Assembly: GCA_023100825.1 (NCBI GenBank)
Contig: CP095846.1
Span: 1,364,001-1,428,000 of the forward strand
Source of the DNA: Nocardioidaceae bacterium SCSIO 66511
GTDB lineage: Bacteria > Actinomycetota > Actinomycetes > Propionibacteriales > Nocardioidaceae
Length of the DNA stretch: 64,000 nt
Direction: 5' to 3'
Shown: positions 63,186 to 64,000 of the stretch, piece by piece
Layout of the letters: the number at the start of each line of letters is the position of its first letter
Position numbering within the stretch: the stretch's first letter is position 1
The notes under the pieces: generated by a model
The model's input: the letters and a program-made list of their open reading frames with translations, nothing else
Databases searched by the model: none
Told to the model about the DNA's origin: nothing
Made by a program: the position numbers and the translations under genes

Positions 63186-64000
63186 CCGAATTCGAGCCGA
63201 CGTCGCGGCGGCGCCGCTGGTTGATCACCACGTTCACGGTGCGTGGGCAGCCGCGCCGCGTCGTGCCGATTTCGAGCTCATGCTCACCGAGTCCGACCAG
63301 GCCGGGCCACCCGCAACCACTACGTTCGACTCACAAGTCGGCTTTGCCGTCCGCCGCTGGTGCGCGCCCGTACTCGACCTCGAACCGCACGCCAGCGCCG
63401 AGGCATACCTCGCCCGACGTGACGAGTTGGGCAACGATGAGGTCAACGGCCGATTTCTGCAGCAGAGCGGAATAGCCCATTACCTGCTGGAGACCGGGTT
63501 CCGCGGCGACCAGATCCATGGTGTCCACGGCATGGCGACCTCCAGTCGTGCACGAGTCGATGAGGTGGTGCGGCTGGAACCCCTCGCCGAGCAGCTTGCT
63601 GCCTCGGGCGTCGGTGCCGCCGAGTTCCCGGCAGCGTTCGCCGCCCTGCTCGACGAACGCACGCGTGACGCCGTCGGACTCAAGACGATCGTCGCGTACC
63701 GATACGGACTCGACTTCGACTCTGCACCCCCGACGCATCGCGAGATCGTCGATGCAGCCGGGCGCTGGCTCGCCGAAATAGGTGATGGCGAGCCGCGCGT
63801 CACCGACCCGGTGCTCCTTCGGGCGCTGATCTGGGCCGGTGTAGAACGCGGGCTGCCATTGCAGTTCCACGTCGGCTACGGAGATCCGGACCTCGACCTG
63901 CAGCGGTGCGACCCGCTCCGCTTGACCGGCTTCCTCAAGCGAGTCGACTCGACCGGTGTCCCGATCATGCTTCTGCACACGTATCCGTTTCACCGCAATG
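63175..64000 (+). CDS. Amidohydrolase family protein, FluG N-domain type (truncated by window end)
   Basis: At least 275 residues, reading open to the window edge; GTG 63175 overlaps the ligase stop by 11 bp. The opening AAPLVDHHVHGAW (HxH metal pair) and HVGYG plus LLHTYPFHRN near the window end fit amidohydrolase_2 proteins, such as the N-terminal domain of FluG that is fused to a GS domain in fungi. Probably hydrolyses a gamma-glutamylated or related amide made in this pathway. 3' end missing. Confidence 0.8.
   Translation, partial: MSIDRIRADVAAAPLVDHHVHGAWAAAPRRADFELMLTESDQAGPPATTTFDSQVGFAVRRWCAPVLDLEPHASAEAYLARRDELGNDEVNGRFLQQSGIAHYLLETGFRGDQIHGVHGMATSSRARVDEVVRLEPLAEQLAASGVGAAEFPAAFAALLDERTRDAVGLKTIVAYRYGLDFDSAPPTHREIVDAAGRWLAEIGDGEPRVTDPVLLRALIWAGVERGLPLQFHVGYGDPDLDLQRCDPLRLTGFLKRVDSTGVPIMLLHTYPFHRN

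Overview
High-GC chromosomal DNA of an actinomycete. The GC-rich codon use, GTG starts, mec-cysO-cysM sulfur-transfer module, Tat and lipoprotein signals, a DUF222-HNH endonuclease gene and an ECF42-type sigma factor all fit. Gene order resembles the Mycobacterium tuberculosis Rv1330c-Rv1341 block, but catabolic islands and repeat content point to a soil-type relative, possibly Propionibacteriales (inference; no rRNA or species marker is present).

Layout. 0-5.1 kb: HSL-type esterase (5' end probably outside the window), Tat-exported 5'-nucleotidase, MpaB-like oxygenase, pncB. 5.1-6.9 kb: a 168-bp MITE-like element abutting a DUF222-HNH gene. 7.2-14.7 kb: M20 carbamoylase/amidohydrolase, amidase, DUF3311 protein, sodium-solute symporter, LysR regulator, orphan TctC-type binding protein and cytosine-deaminase-like amidohydrolase, together looking like a set for using cyclic amides, ureides or N-heterocycles. 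14.8-23.8 kb: an amino-sugar regulon (SIS deaminase/isomerase, ROK kinase, NagA, PfkB kinase, class II aldolase) divergent from an ABC sugar importer and a DeoR regulator; N-acetylgalactosamine is the best-fitting substrate. 23.9-27.7 kb: clpS, DUF2017, methyltransferase, SHOCT protein, mec-cysO-cysM. 27.7-37.5 kb: hydrolases, a GAF regulator, a PRPP-synthetase paralogue with a kinase-like gene, a phosphoesterase, and an SDR/TetR pair.

37.5-41.0 kb: murI, MBL-fold hydrolase, rph, rdgB, trmL. 41.0-48.7 kb: AraC/VOC pair, DGPF/ECF42 pair, TetR with a divergent membrane serine hydrolase, tRNA-Leu(UAG), bcp, DUF3618, a GroES-like protein and a FUSC transporter. 48.7-51.9 kb: DUF1772, corA with a striking leader, a broken vapBC, and a VOC gene followed in frame by an acylphosphatase without a normal start. 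51.9-55.5 kb: MatC-type carrier, CaiB/BaiF CoA-transferase, LysR. 55.6-59.3 kb: APH-like kinase, MazG, a secreted protein, and an NhaA-DsbA fusion. 59.4 kb to the end: RpiR regulator, APC permease, glutamine-synthetase-like ligase and amidohydrolase (cut by the window edge), a probable gamma-glutamylation route for an amine or amino acid.

Non-coding highlights: a 20-codon leader peptide with an Asp/Glu-Pro-Pro-like start upstream of corA, followed by four alternating GACTC/GAGTC segments, the last covering the corA ribosome-binding site; two families of exactly length-conserved palindromes (67 nt and 58 nt, two copies each); a MITE whose target duplication supplies a stop codon; and many TANNNT boxes 6-7 nt before start codons, suggesting leaderless transcripts.
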